Source: Bacteroidales bacterium UBA2861 (GTDB lineage: Bacteria > Bacteroidota > Bacteroidia > Bacteroidales > UBA932). Taken from it: 64,000 bases of DNA. The stretch lies in the NCBI GenBank assembly GCA_002350615.1, contig DEFD01000032.1, positions 73,396-137,395 on the forward strand, read 5' to 3'. Each line of letters begins with the position of its first letter. Position 1 is the first letter of the stretch. The position numbers and the translations under genes are program-made. Of the stretch, positions 55,383 to 63,090 are shown one piece after another. The notes beneath the pieces are model-generated. The model was not told the DNA's origin. It did not search any database and saw only the letters and a list, made by a program, of their open reading frames with translations.

Positions 55383-55523
55383 TTAGTCGCCTTGGTTTTC
55401 ATCACCGAAAATATCGTAGAGATCATCTACTTTTTCTGTCCCGATGCTCTCGCAAAGGGGCCCGGAAGAAGACAGCGGAATCATCCGTAGTTCAGGCAAT
55501 TCGTAAAAGAGCTTGGTTTTCAT
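55383..55523 (-). CDS. 46-residue leader-position ORF
   Basis: ATG at 55523 to TAA at 55383. The product starts MKTKLFYELPELRMIPLSS and continues with a conserved-looking PLCESIG stretch, then an acidic tail (DDLYDIFGDENQGD). Short proteins of this form, with an FYE(L/S)PE start and a C(E/T)S segment, commonly precede surface-protein genes in Bacteroidales; that recollection needs a search to confirm. A -7 box lies upstream and the next gene starts within 20 bases of its stop, so it is well placed as the first gene of the operon. Function unknown. Confidence 0.6.
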   Translation of the reverse strand: MKTKLFYELPELRMIPLSSSGPLCESIGTEKVDDLYDIFGDENQGD

Positions 55524-55560
55524 ATGCATGTGAAATTAATTACGTTATTAGTCGGTCATA

Positions 55561-55568
55561 CAAATGTA
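55561..55568 (-). promoter_or_regulatory. -7 box of the long operon
   Basis: TACATTTG fits TAnnTTTG and ends 37 bases before the ATG of the 46-residue ORF. No good -33 element is seen, which would be expected for an activator-dependent or otherwise weak promoter. Confidence 0.55.
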
Positions 55569-55578
55569 TAGGTTTTTT

Positions 55579-55696
55579 AATTGTCTACGCCATACGATTT
55601 TTATTTATTTTGAAATGAAAGTAAAAGAAATTTATTATTATATTGTCCATAGACAATGAAAATGCAACTTTTTTACTTTTATTGTTTGTAGACAAC
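55579..55696. promoter_or_regulatory. Repeated TTGTC/GACAA elements upstream of the long operon
   Basis: ATTGTCCATAGACAAT at 55642-55657 is an inverted repeat with six-base arms. ATTGTTTGTAGACAAC at 55681-55696 is a close relative, and AATTGTCTAC at 55579-55588 is a half-site. None falls in a coding region. They bracket the DeoR-type box and the promoter, so a second regulator is likely. Confidence 0.5.
55604..55620. promoter_or_regulatory. Candidate DeoR-regulator box, operon copy
   Basis: TTTATTTTGAAATGAAA here is identical to 57290-57306 in front of the DeoR gene. Both are followed by AAAAGAAAT after two or three bases. The GAAA direct repeats resemble operators of DeoR-family regulators. 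This copy lies 36 bases upstream of the -7 box. Confidence 0.6.
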
Positions 55697-55752
55697 AAAA
55701 TTGTACTATGAACAAACGTTTCAACATACTTGAGTTATAATATATGTCTTAG

Positions 55753-57219
55753 CTATCCCAGAAATACATCTTGTGCCAAAAGTGCCTGATGCAGATCTTC
55801 ATAGTCAAGGCGTCTCGGCGCGACGCCTCTCGTTACGCAAAGTGCGGCTGCTATACCGGCTGCCTGCCCCGTAGCCATGGCCGGAGGCATCACTCTGACA
55901 GCTCCGGCGGCATCGCTCGTTGCACTCAGGCAGCGGCCTGCCACAAGCAGATTATCAATTTCTAGAGGCACCAGGCTGCGATACGGCACTCCATACCATG
56001 GCGCACTGATAGTCATATACCTTGTAGAACTGGCAGAACTTCCCCCTCCGTGGACATCTACTGAATTGGATGCCAGCAACACGGAATCTTCCGGGACATA
56101 ACCGTCCAGAAGTTCTTGAGCACTCAGTATATGTTCTCCCTGTATATGGCGTGATTCACGGATTCCGATGGTTGATGCAGAAGATTTAAGTACGGCATTC
56201 CTGCAACCCGGGACATATTTATGAAAGAAATTCATAAGTTCCTGTACCTGTCTCCTACCCTCGATTTCGGCAGCGGTAAGGCTCTCGGAAAGAGTTGCGT
56301 CCACATCGCTTATACGAGTACTGTTCACCGCCCATTCATCTTCCCTTACTCCTCTGTAAATATTGACGGACTTGCGGGCGATATCCCACTCCCCTGCCGC
56401 TTCAGCTTCGGCCACTCTCCAATGAAGCGCCCTGTAGCTCACACCGTCAACTTTCCTGAACTCATGCAAATGTGCTTCTACATCCGCACAGATTTCTTTA
56501 TAATTCACATTACAGATATGGCAGAACAGGGTTGCAGGCTGGATTTTTCCGGTATTTTCATTTCCCTTTACAAATGGGGCTCCGGCAGCAGCGGCTACAT
56601 CTCCGTTTCCGCTTGCATCAATTACGATTTTGGCCCTTGAAGCTGCAAGTCCACTCTTGGTAAGCAGCACCGCACCTTCCATTCTCCCTTTCTTGACAAG
56701 AGGCTTGACAAAGGATGTATGAAACAGAATCTTTACTCCGGATTCGCAGACCATCCGGTCCAGCACCACTTTCATTATCTCCGAATCGAAAGGAGTCAGA
56801 TGGTCGTGTCCAGTGGTAATCCACGCACTGAAAGCTGTTCCGGCGCGGACATCGCGTGGATGAATAGCTCCGCCAAGAGCCACCATGCGATCGACTATTT
56901 CTCCAAATATACCACGAATTATCTGGGTCTCTCCGGCCGAGTCGAAACATGTCATAAAAGGAGCCACCAGACCCTGTGTCGCCATACCGCCCAGGCATCC
57001 GCCGCTTTCTATCAACAATACCCGTACCCCAAGACGGGCAGCGGCGATAGCGGCACACACTCCGGCCGGCCCACCTCCTATTACGAGCACATCTGTTTCG
57101 TACGAAAACGGAACGTCGCCAAGAGATACCTCATTGACGGAAGAACATGCTGCAAGAGAGTTAATAGAAACTCCGGCTGCCAATGCTCCCGTATACTTAA
57201 AGAAAGATCTTCGGTCCAT
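55753..57219 (-). CDS. Exported FAD-dependent oxidoreductase with Tat-type lipoprotein signal
   Basis: 488 residues. The start DRRSFFKYTG has a twin-arginine pattern, followed by a hydrophobic stretch and a lipobox (LAAC), so a folded, flavin-loaded lipoprotein is expected. FAD binding is by DVLVIGGGPAGVCAAIAAARLG at about 42. Other FAD_oxidored family features are SGGCLGGMATQGLVAPF, IDASGNGDVAAAAGAPF and the C-terminal LLVAGRCLSATSDAAGAVRVMP. Its substrate is not known. It is divergent from the DeoR gene and lies upstream of the long operon on the same strand, so it may share its control. Confidence 0.88.
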   Translation of the reverse strand: MDRRSFFKYTGALAAGVSINSLAACSSVNEVSLGDVPFSYETDVLVIGGGPAGVCAAIAAARLGVRVLLIESGGCLGGMATQGLVAPFMTCFDSAGETQIIRGIFGEIVDRMVALGGAIHPRDVRAGTAFSAWITTGHDHLTPFDSEIMKVVLDRMVCESGVKILFHTSFVKPLVKKGRMEGAVLLTKSGLAASRAKIVIDASGNGDVAAAAGAPFVKGNENTGKIQPATLFCHICNVNYKEICADVEAHLHEFRKVDGVSYRALHWRVAEAEAAGEWDIARKSVNIYRGVREDEWAVNSTRISDVDATLSESLTAAEIEGRRQVQELMNFFHKYVPGCRNAVLKSSASTIGIRESRHIQGEHILSAQELLDGYVPEDSVLLASNSVDVHGGGSSASSTRYMTISAPWYGVPYRSLVPLEIDNLLVAGRCLSATSDAAGAVRVMPPAMATGQAAGIAAALCVTRGVAPRRLDYEDLHQALLAQDVFLG

Positions 57220-57247
57220 AGTTTCAGCCTTATTATAGTGTTTCTGG

Positions 57248-57325
57248 CAAAAATAAAGAATATCAAGTGTTTCCCCGTTTCATTTTTTGTTTATTTTGAA
57301 ATGAAAACAAAAAGAAATATCTTTG
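57248..57325. promoter_or_regulatory. Divergent promoter region with DeoR-type box
   Basis: The minus strand has a -7 box TATTTTTG at 57255-57248 for the oxidoreductase gene. The plus strand has TATCTTTG at 57318-57325, four bases before the DeoR ATG. The 17-bp box TTTATTTTGAAATGAAA at 57290-57306 lies between them, near the -33 position of the DeoR promoter. This favours autoregulation. Confidence 0.65.
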
Positions 57326-57329
57326 CCTC

Positions 57330-58091
57330 ATGACTCAGGACGAAAGACAGGAAAAGATTCTTAAACTGCTGGAGCGCGGCAGCTCTTATCTGGTGAGCGA
57401 CCTGGCTTCCAGATTCAATGTCACGGGCGCGACCATCCGCAACGATATCCGCCTTATGGAAAGCCGGCACCAGCTCCGCAGGGGGCACGGTACGGTAATG
57501 CCGGTCAAGCTGGATGTGACGGACATGCCGGTGGACGAGAAGTATAAAATGCATTCCGAAGAGAAGCATGGTATAGGACGCCTGGCTGCGTCCCTGATCC
57601 AGGAAGGCAATTCGGTGATTATCACTTCCGGGTCGAGTATCGAGTCCATGGCCAGGGCGTTCCCGGATGGCAGCAACATCAATGTCGTCACCTCATCCGT
57701 GCGTGTAGCGGGCATCCTCAACTCCAAGAACGGGCTCAAGATTTTCATGCTTGGCGGCCGCCTGGTGCACAACAGCGTCTCCGTGCGGGATGACTATACC
57801 CTCATGGGGCTCGATAACATTCACGCGAATTACCTCTTCTTCAGCTGCGACGGGTTCGACCCGGAAAGCGGCATCACCACCGCTTTCCCGGAGGAAGCCA
57901 GACTGACCTGCAAGATGATGGAATGCGCCCAGGAAAAGATCCTTCTGGCAGATTCCTCGAAACTGGGCAAAATCGGCTTCGGCAAAATCTGCAATCTGTC
58001 GGATATCGACATCCTCATCACCGATTCAGGGCTCTCCCCCGCCTCCCGGGGCCGCATAGAAATGTCCGGAGTAAAGGTTCTTATCGCCTGA
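57330..58091 (+). CDS. DeoR/GlpR-family transcriptional regulator
   Basis: 253 residues. The N-terminal winged helix (about 1-60) has DERQEKILKLLERGSSYLVSDLASRFNVTGATIRNDIRLME, with LRRGHGTVMP as the usual wing (GRHGGA in other members is here RRGHGT). The sugar-phosphate-isomerase-like sensor domain follows, with IITSGSSIESMARAF, VVTSSVRVAGIL, LGGRLVHNSVSVRDDYT, and FFSCDGFDPESGITTAF. This family responds to phosphorylated sugars or polyols; glycerol 3-phosphate is the obvious candidate effector for control of the glp locus. Its tail overlaps the convergent PIN gene by 11 bases. Confidence 0.88.
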   Translation: MTQDERQEKILKLLERGSSYLVSDLASRFNVTGATIRNDIRLMESRHQLRRGHGTVMPVKLDVTDMPVDEKYKMHSEEKHGIGRLAASLIQEGNSVIITSGSSIESMARAFPDGSNINVVTSSVRVAGILNSKNGLKIFMLGGRLVHNSVSVRDDYTLMGLDNIHANYLFFSCDGFDPESGITTAFPEEARLTCKMMECAQEKILLADSSKLGKIGFGKICNLSDIDILITDSGLSPASRGRIEMSGVKVLIA

Positions 58092-58509
58092 GCTTGGCAA
58101 GGAAATCTTCCGGAGTGTAAACGGGGATGTCGGTATAGGGGGCGAAATGGCGGACGTTGCTTGTAATTATTGCGTCACACATTTCAGCCTCGGCGCTGGC
58201 TATCTGCAGACCATCTTCAAAATCGGGACAATCATTTCTGACGGCACTATAAATACCCATATCATTATCAGGGAGGATGACATAATATTTAAGCCAATCT
58301 TTGAACACTTTCGTCATTTTCTTCTTTCCGGCAGTCTTCCTCATTATGTACGAAACATTGGCAACGGTAAGGGTGGACAGGCAGATGCGAATTTTCCTCT
58401 CCTTGCCCAAAGTCATTATGTTCTCCGCTGCTTCCATTCCTGCACGTTGCTGAAGCTGGTCAATAAACACGTTCGTGTCCAGGAACACCGTTTTTTCAAT
58501 AGTTGTCAT
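58081..58509 (-). CDS. PIN-domain toxin, VapC-like
   Basis: 142 residues. PIN-domain acidic residues are in VFLDTNVFIDQL (Asp at residue 11), CPDFEDGLQIASAE, and DAIITSNVRHF. The family consists of Mg-dependent ribonucleases, often toxins. It follows a ribbon-helix-helix gene with a 14-base overlap, the order usual for an antitoxin-toxin pair. The target RNA is unknown. Confidence 0.87.
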   Translation of the reverse strand: MTTIEKTVFLDTNVFIDQLQQRAGMEAAENIMTLGKERKIRICLSTLTVANVSYIMRKTAGKKKMTKVFKDWLKYYVILPDNDMGIYSAVRNDCPDFEDGLQIASAEAEMCDAIITSNVRHFAPYTDIPVYTPEDFLAKLRR

Positions 58510-58789
58510 TTTCTTTCCCCATTATGTAAGACATACGTTCATCTTTTGCTATCTCCTCAGGAGTGATTACTGAATCCATTCTCCAGCTTTTCACCTCCGC
58601 CGAAATCTCGATGGGACCGTCGATTACCGGCCAGCCGTCCATCTCGTCCTCCACGGACTTGCGGAGAACCTCCTCAACATAGGTATTGAGGCTTTTGTTC
58701 ATCCTTTTTGCTTTTTTGCGGATGCTATAAAGCAGCTCCCTGTCGAGCCTGAAAGCCGTCTGACGGCGTTGTATCGATGCAGTTTCCAT
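58496..58789 (-). CDS. Ribbon-helix-helix antitoxin
   Basis: 97 residues from the ATG at 58789; the longer frame upstream would include the operator. The first 45 residues fit a ribbon-helix-helix (RRQTAFRLDRELLYSIRKKAKRMNK, then SLNTYVEEVLRKSVEDE). The acidic C-terminal half (EEIAKDERMSYIMGKEN) is expected to wrap the toxin. Paired with the PIN gene. A palindrome upstream is a likely binding site for autorepression. Confidence 0.8.
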   Translation of the reverse strand: METASIQRRQTAFRLDRELLYSIRKKAKRMNKSLNTYVEEVLRKSVEDEMDGWPVIDGPIEISAEVKSWRMDSVITPEEIAKDERMSYIMGKENDNY

Positions 58790-58828
58790 ATCCTGACGTT
58801 TTATGATCCGACGCAAGATACGAAATAA

Positions 58829-58856
58829 ATGATAACAAAACAAGATTTGTTATCAT
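58829..58856. promoter_or_regulatory. Palindromic operator of the toxin-antitoxin pair
   Basis: ATGATAACAAA and TTTGTTATCAT are perfect 11-base inverted arms around six bases. A second near-palindrome TTATAGATTATCTATAA lies at 58865-58881. A TATCTTG-type -7 box (minus strand near 58814-58820) lies downstream, so the palindrome covers the -33 area. Confidence 0.6.
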
Positions 58857-58903
58857 AGCACCGATTATAGATTATCTATAATAGAATCTCTATAATTATT
58901 GAA

Positions 58904-58993
58904 TCAGTTGCTGAAGCTGTAGCTCAGCTCAGGGGTAATCTTGTACAGCTGCGCTCCGCCGGAGTGGAAATTCACGTAGTAATTCCCGGCTGA
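58904..58993 (-). pseudogene. C-terminal fragment of an unidentified beta-rich protein
   Basis: Thirty codons from a stop to a TGA at 58904-58906, reading SAGNYYVNFHSGG and ending ITPELSYSFSN. The alternating aromatic end is like the last strand of an outer-membrane barrel. There is no start. It overlaps the decayed hydrolase frame, so this stretch joins two broken genes. Confidence 0.4.
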
Positions 58994-59883
58994 TTATTTC
59001 TGCCTGCAGAAAATCTGCACCGGGCATCCGGTGAGCGGGAAGGCGGCGCGAAGCTGGTTTTCCAGGAATCCTTGTCATCCACGAGCTGTCCCCAAAGGCC
59101 GTCCTTTCTCTGATATTCCAGCAGGGCGGACATCATCTTCAGATAGGATTTTTCGATGGTCCCGTAATGCTCATTCTCCTTTGGCAGGACTTTAAGCATC
59201 ATTGCCATGCCTGCTGCAACCCAGCCGTTCCCGCGTCCCCAGTAGTAGGGAGCTTCCGTCGTATGCAGGAAGAGTCCGTTCTCCTGCTGGAGGGTTGTCA
59301 GATAAAGGGCAAGTTCCTTGGCTGAACGTTCCAGGTATTTGCTGTCCCCGGTGGCCCTGTACGCCTGCAGCTGCAGGAAAGTAATCATGTACATGTCATC
59401 TATCCAAAGACGTGTCTGAGGTGAATACCCCTGCGAGAGCCATTCGAGCTGCTTCTCATAAGGCACTTTGGTAAGGGACCAGTCGGCGGGGTCCGAAGAG
59501 GGTTCGCTCCACTGGTTGTCGGCATAGTCCAAACCCAGCGCAAGTGTGCGGGGATCCGAGTTCAGGCAATTAATCTGCAGGGGAACCGCCCCGAAGACCG
59601 AGTAGTCCACGTGCCACTTGTGCGAGCGGAAAGCCGCTTTCTCCCCGGAGTCGTAGAAGGGCTCGAACATCGCAATAAGAGCATTCTCCATATCTTTGTC
59701 CGCGATGATCCGGGCAAACTCAAGACAGTTGGCCCATTCGCTGGTAATGGTATATTTCACGTAGGTCATCCCCTTCTTTGTCGTGATTTCGGGCTTGCCC
59801 TTGTCAATGAAGCGCTGCGTTATGCCACGGCCCACCTGGACGGGGTCGCAGCCATCGGGCCAGGAAGTTAAATACTTCCCAGC
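58972..59883 (-). pseudogene. Decayed GH88/GH105-type unsaturated glycosyl hydrolase
   Basis: An open frame of about 300 codons without an ATG at the right place or a signal peptide. It holds LTSWPDGCDPVQVGRGITQRF (family start region), DDMYMITFLQLQAYRATGD (catalytic Asp area) and YYWGRGNGWVAAGMAMML, the mark of GH88/GH105. Intact members are about 380-420 residues. The C-terminal domain is replaced after DSWKTSFA by an unrelated, Arg/Ser/Pro-rich tail, and the frame at the N-terminus starts in the hairpin at 59892. It once cleaved unsaturated uronic-acid oligosaccharides; now probably inactive. Confidence 0.7.
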
Positions 59884-59891
59884 ACCACAGG

Positions 59892-59914
59892 AACCCGCTG
59901 ATAATCAGCGGGTT
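59892..59914. terminator. Hairpin with T-tract next to the decayed hydrolase
   Basis: AACCCGCTGAT and ATCAGCGGGTT are perfect 11-base arms around one A, followed on the + strand by TTTCTTTTT. It has the form of an intrinsic terminator, but no + strand gene ends here, so it may be part of an integration region. Confidence 0.55.
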
Positions 59915-59923
59915 TTTCTTTTT

Positions 59924-60059
59924 GGTCCCACTTTTGGTCCCACTTTTTCCGTTCACGCTACTACTTCAGAGTGCCTTCTAATGCCTTTTTTGACACTAAA
60001 GTCGAAAAGCAAAAGCCCCAGTTTTTTGAGCCCAGAAAACTGGGACCAAAACTGGGACC
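59924..60059. repeat. Paired GGTCCCA repeats, possible recombination site
   Basis: 59924-59942 holds two GGTCCCA copies 12 bases apart (GGTCCCACTTTTGGTCCCA). 60041-60059 holds the inverted counterpart (TGGGACCAAAACTGGGACC) with one mismatch over 19 bases. A hairpin with CCCAGTTTT/AAAACTGGG arms lies at 60017-60044. The 320 bases 59884-60204 contain no gene that I can support. Such arrays resemble arm sites beside tyrosine-integrase att sites in Bacteroidales. No integrase is in the window. Confidence 0.55.
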
Positions 60060-60204
60060 ATCTTCTCGTATAACGGGCTAAAAACCGTCTTTTTTCACCT
60101 TTTTAGCCCACTATCCATAGCATATTCAAAACCGCCGCCACCTCACTATGAGATGACGGCAGTTCTTATCAGTATATATGTTTTACCGCTTATGAAAGCC
60201 CCTG

Positions 60205-63090
60205 TCAGAATATCATATTGAACGCCGCTTGCTGTGCCCTTGCGCTATGAGCTGCATTCATCTTGCCAAAGTTCCATTTCACGCCAAAGAGAATGTATCT
60301 GCCCATAATGAGCCGATAGGTATCCTCTTCGTAGTTGGCCGTAACGGTGTGTGTAAGGTTCCGTGTCTGGTTTAGGATGTCGTGGACCTTGACGCTTAAA
60401 TTGAAAGCGCCGATATTCTTCGAGATCTCTGCATTCCACTGCCATTCCGGCTGGCCATAGCCGGCTTGATATCCCTTATAGAACACATAGGCAATGTCAG
60501 AATTGAACTCGAATTCGTGCTTGGTGGTATAAGATCCCCTGACGATAAACCGGGTGTCCAGTGTATTCAGGTTGGCCTTGGGGTTCAGTGAGTAACGGGC
60601 GATTCGGCCTTGTGTATTGGCCCCGGCGCTGAATGACCAGTGTTCAGGATTATACTTAACCGTAAACCCTGCATAAGGGCTGAAGGAATGTGTACTGCTC
60701 TCGCTAAAGCCGCTCTGACCACCATAGAAGCGGTCACCGTCGGCATTTCCCCAGAAATCGGCCATGAATGACGAGTAATCAAACGTATCCTTATCAAGTG
60801 CGGGAAGTGTTGTTCTTGCCTGATAGCTGATGGAGTATGAATACGTTGCTACACCCAAAAGCGACAGCGACCATTCTTTCTTTGCATCCAGGGGCATAGT
60901 ATAATTAATCGTCAGACTGGATGTCAGACTCGGTTTCATGGCATTCACGGGGACGGAATACATAATGCCGTCAGCATCATACCAAAGCGCAGAGACAATG
61001 GGCTTGTAATTCACCTGTCCGTACAAGTAAGCCATAAGGGTAGTGAACTTTTCCCGGTTGTTCCGGTCCCAGTCAGCGCTAAAGTAGGTATATGTATACG
61101 GTTTCAGGTACACATTGCCCATGCTCAGGCGGGAGGGGTTGCTGATATTAAGCACCGGCAGCATCCTGGTATTGGACGGGCGGCGGCTATACCCGGATGC
61201 CGAAACTGTAAACCGGTCATTTCCTTTGTTGTGCTGAAAACGTAGCGTTGGCGTGAAATACCAGTTCCACTCGTCCTTTCCAGTAGTTCCTTCAATTCCG
61301 TAGCTCTTGGAGAATGTTTCATTGAGAATACCTATGGCGCGGCCTCCCAGTGTGAACCAGCTTTTATCTCCAAACTTATACTGTGCGGTTAGGCCATACT
61401 CCTGTTCCAGATACTTAGACCGGCTTTCAGAGGAAAAGTAATCATTTTTCCCCGCGGTATCGAACGCATCCCGTACATTATTCCGGCGTGACCAACTGTA
61501 TTCCGCCTCGGCAGAAAGCGTCCACTTTTCGCCTATAGGTTCCGTATAGCGAATGCTTCCGTCCACACCATAAGACAATCCAGTGGAGTTGTAAGTCATT
61601 GTGCGGGCATCTTTTCCAGTAGTCGTGGTCAAAAGGGTAGATTCTGTGCTCTCTCCGGAGTTGTCACTATAATTGGTTTCAAAACCCAAGCGAAGATTTC
61701 GGTTCTTCTTACCCCCAATCTCACGAAAAGTCACATCTGAGTCAAAACTGGCGCTTTTGTTGGTAGACAAACTATGGGATGAATTATCGGAACTATTCAC
61801 AAAACCGCCTTCCCGGAAAGTCTCAGAGGAGCTATTGTTAAAGGAGTCCGATTTATTATAGCGGAAGTCAGGTCGGATATGGAACCATACCTTTCCTTTT
61901 TCTTTCTCAAACTCAAGATTGGTGGTCACCCCGCTGGCATATGATTTTCCGCTATTCTCAGTGGTGGAAGACAAGTTGCCGTCATCCTGGTAGGTCGTTC
62001 TGTCTGCACGGGTTCCGGAATCCGTATCCGTGTACTTATAGTTAACACTCACCGTAGTTTCTACATCCTTGATGCGGGAAGTATTGGCGTTCACGGCCAA
62101 TTGGGCTGCCGTTGAAAGGCCTTGATTCGCGGAAGTTTGCGCTCCATCTTCATCCATCATTACGACGACCACATTGGAATCGTTGATATTCTGCCCGTTG
62201 GCAATGACGGTCAACTGGTCCTTCTCGGAATAGGCCGATACCAAAGCATTCCCGTTCCATAGCAGGCCCCGGTTGTCCCGCAGCACATCGGCCCCGTCTT
62301 TCTTTCCCAGCGTTGTGCCGCCCTTCAGTCCCACGTTGCCGAACCATCCTTTCTCATATTCCTTCTTCAAGGCCACATCCAGCACTTTCTCTCGAGATCC
62401 ATCCTGGATGCCGGATGCACGCGTTGCCTCGCTTTCCCGGTCAATAACGCGGATCTTATCTACTACTGATGCCGGGAGATTGTTCAAGGCGGTAGATTGG
62501 TCGTTAAAGAAGAAAGTTCGGCCTCCCACGGTGAGTTTGTCGATTTCCTCGCCGTTGAACTTCACTTTTCCGTCCTCGGTGATTTCCATACCCGGCATAC
62601 GCTGCAACAGGTCTTTGAGCATCGCATTCGCTCCTACACGGAAGGATGATGCGTTGAACTCCACCGTGTCCTTTTTGACCACAATAGGGTTGCCCACATC
62701 GGTGACCGTAGCCGCCTGCAAAAAAAGTTCATCCTGCTGCAGCCGGATGGTTCCCATATCCACTTCCCGTTCCCGGAAATAACGCTCCTTCACGAAGGGT
62801 TTGTATCCCATCATCTCCACGTGGAAGACATAGCTGCCGTAAGGCACCTCTTCCAGTTTGGCCTCGCCTTTGGCATCAGTAAGGGTAAAGTTTGTGATGG
62901 TCGTGTCCTTGGAGGGTATCACATACACGGAGGCAAAGCCCACGGGCTCGTTTGTGAGTGAGTCCAGTACGGTGGTCTTTACGGTTCCCATCCTTTCTTG
63001 GAACACGTTGTCATTAATAATGAACACTTGTGCCCGGGCGGATAAGCCCAGGCACAGGCATAAGGATATAATAGAAATAATCTTTCTCAT
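60205..63090 (-). CDS. TonB-receptor-like outer-membrane beta-barrel protein
   Basis: 961 residues. A signal peptide ends SARAQ. A carboxypeptidase-like regulatory domain (about 40-115: VLDSLTNEPVGFASVYVI, TDAKGEAKLEEVPYG) is followed by a plug-like unit (PIVVKKDTVEFNASSFRVGANA, then LLQRMPGMEITEDGKVKFNG, as in the outer-membrane beta-barrel family 3 proteins) and a large barrel rich in Ser and Asn. It lacks the SusC plug signature. Substrate unknown. Overlaps the stop of the plug-like gene by one base. Confidence 0.85.
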   Translation of the reverse strand: MRKIISIISLCLCLGLSARAQVFIINDNVFQERMGTVKTTVLDSLTNEPVGFASVYVIPSKDTTITNFTLTDAKGEAKLEEVPYGSYVFHVEMMGYKPFVKERYFREREVDMGTIRLQQDELFLQAATVTDVGNPIVVKKDTVEFNASSFRVGANAMLKDLLQRMPGMEITEDGKVKFNGEEIDKLTVGGRTFFFNDQSTALNNLPASVVDKIRVIDRESEATRASGIQDGSREKVLDVALKKEYEKGWFGNVGLKGGTTLGKKDGADVLRDNRGLLWNGNALVSAYSEKDQLTVIANGQNINDSNVVVVMMDEDGAQTSANQGLSTAAQLAVNANTSRIKDVETTVSVNYKYTDTDSGTRADRTTYQDDGNLSSTTENSGKSYASGVTTNLEFEKEKGKVWFHIRPDFRYNKSDSFNNSSSETFREGGFVNSSDNSSHSLSTNKSASFDSDVTFREIGGKKNRNLRLGFETNYSDNSGESTESTLLTTTTGKDARTMTYNSTGLSYGVDGSIRYTEPIGEKWTLSAEAEYSWSRRNNVRDAFDTAGKNDYFSSESRSKYLEQEYGLTAQYKFGDKSWFTLGGRAIGILNETFSKSYGIEGTTGKDEWNWYFTPTLRFQHNKGNDRFTVSASGYSRRPSNTRMLPVLNISNPSRLSMGNVYLKPYTYTYFSADWDRNNREKFTTLMAYLYGQVNYKPIVSALWYDADGIMYSVPVNAMKPSLTSSLTINYTMPLDAKKEWSLSLLGVATYSYSISYQARTTLPALDKDTFDYSSFMADFWGNADGDRFYGGQSGFSESSTHSFSPYAGFTVKYNPEHWSFSAGANTQGRIARYSLNPKANLNTLDTRFIVRGSYTTKHEFEFNSDIAYVFYKGYQAGYGQPEWQWNAEISKNIGAFNLSVKVHDILNQTRNLTHTVTANYEEDTYRLIMGRYILFGVKWNFGKMNAAHSARAQQAAFNMIF

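Noticed and set aside
59884..60204. Possible small RNA or tRNA in the gap
   Set aside because: No cloverleaf or known RNA fold could be drawn; the hairpins fit a repeat or att-like region better.
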